In this document: positions 59,901-60,000 of the stretch, in pieces
How positions within the stretch are numbered: position 1 is the stretch's first letter
Layout of the letters: the number at the start of each line of letters is the position of its first letter
Source: Polytrichum commune
Lineage: Eukaryota; Streptophyta; Polytrichopsida; Polytrichales; Polytrichaceae
DNA length: 60,000 nt
NCBI GenBank assembly: GCA_950295325.1
Contig: OX485805.1
Span: 29,687,501 to 29,747,500, forward strand
Reading direction: 5' to 3'
Position numbers and translations under genes: made by a program
The notes under the pieces: model-generated
What the model saw: only the letters and a program-made list of their open reading frames with translations
Told to the model about the DNA's origin: nothing
Database searches by the model: none

Positions 59901-60000
59901 GAATCCTAAGACACTTCAGATACGTTCTTAGAAGTGAAGTATACCAAATACATAAGGGGGTGTGGATGGTGACTGAGTTCCCTTGCTTTAGAGAAATTGT

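Overview
The window looks like nuclear DNA of a land plant with a large, repeat-rich genome. Genes have GT-AG introns and are sparse, and most of the sequence is decayed mobile elements, minisatellites and inverted repeats. The terminal exon at 475-621 resembles the end of the axonemal WD40 protein CFAP52/FAP52. If that is right, the plant makes flagellated sperm (fern, lycophyte, bryophyte or cycad); I cannot name the species.

Layout. 0-0.7 kb: last exon of a CFAP52-like gene. 0.7-15.8 kb: repeat-rich intergenic DNA with a 737-bp foldback element carrying a 9-bp target duplication (3453-4189), a MITE (11437-11659) and a noncoding repeat (11.7-15.5 kb) that recurs inverted at 38.7-40.9 kb. 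16.0-17.3 kb: a complete two-exon PR-10/Bet v 1-like gene. 18.9-33.4 kb: one 14.5-kb DNA transposon. 33.5-47.5 kb: repeats, including a 30-bp minisatellite, a 1237-bp foldback element and small MITEs. 47.5-52.3 kb: three internal exons of an unrecognised minus-strand gene, with repeat copies in its introns. 55.7-59.9 kb: a two-exon serine-rich minus-strand gene, with a duplicated tail downstream and diverged tandem repeats upstream.

The main discovery is the 14.5-kb element at 18924-33447. It has ends that pair as terminal inverted repeats made largely of a GTGAGCG/A heptamer array, and a 10-bp flanking duplication (GCTTCAAGGG), as expected for a Mutator-like element. It carries two divergent genes. 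On the plus strand is a MULE-type DDE transposase with an N-terminal Cys/His zinc-binding region and a C-terminal SWIM finger. On the minus strand is a ten-exon gene coding for a ParB-like domain (DGNHR), a coiled coil and a beta-class DNA amino-methyltransferase fold whose catalytic motif IV reads DVPE instead of the usual [DNS]PP[YFW]. About ten copies of a perfect or near-perfect palindrome, TTGTCTCGGATCCGAGACAA, centred on GATC, are scattered inside the element and appear nowhere else that I noticed in the window. Five of them lie in a roughly 155-bp tandem array. The 4-kb second intron of the methyltransferase-like gene also holds three pieces of 25S rDNA.

My working hypothesis is that the ParB-methyltransferase-like protein recognises or modifies these palindromes, for example to counter silencing or to mark element DNA. 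This copy is probably no longer autonomous: each gene has two in-frame stop codons, all explicable as C-to-T transitions, but no frameshift.
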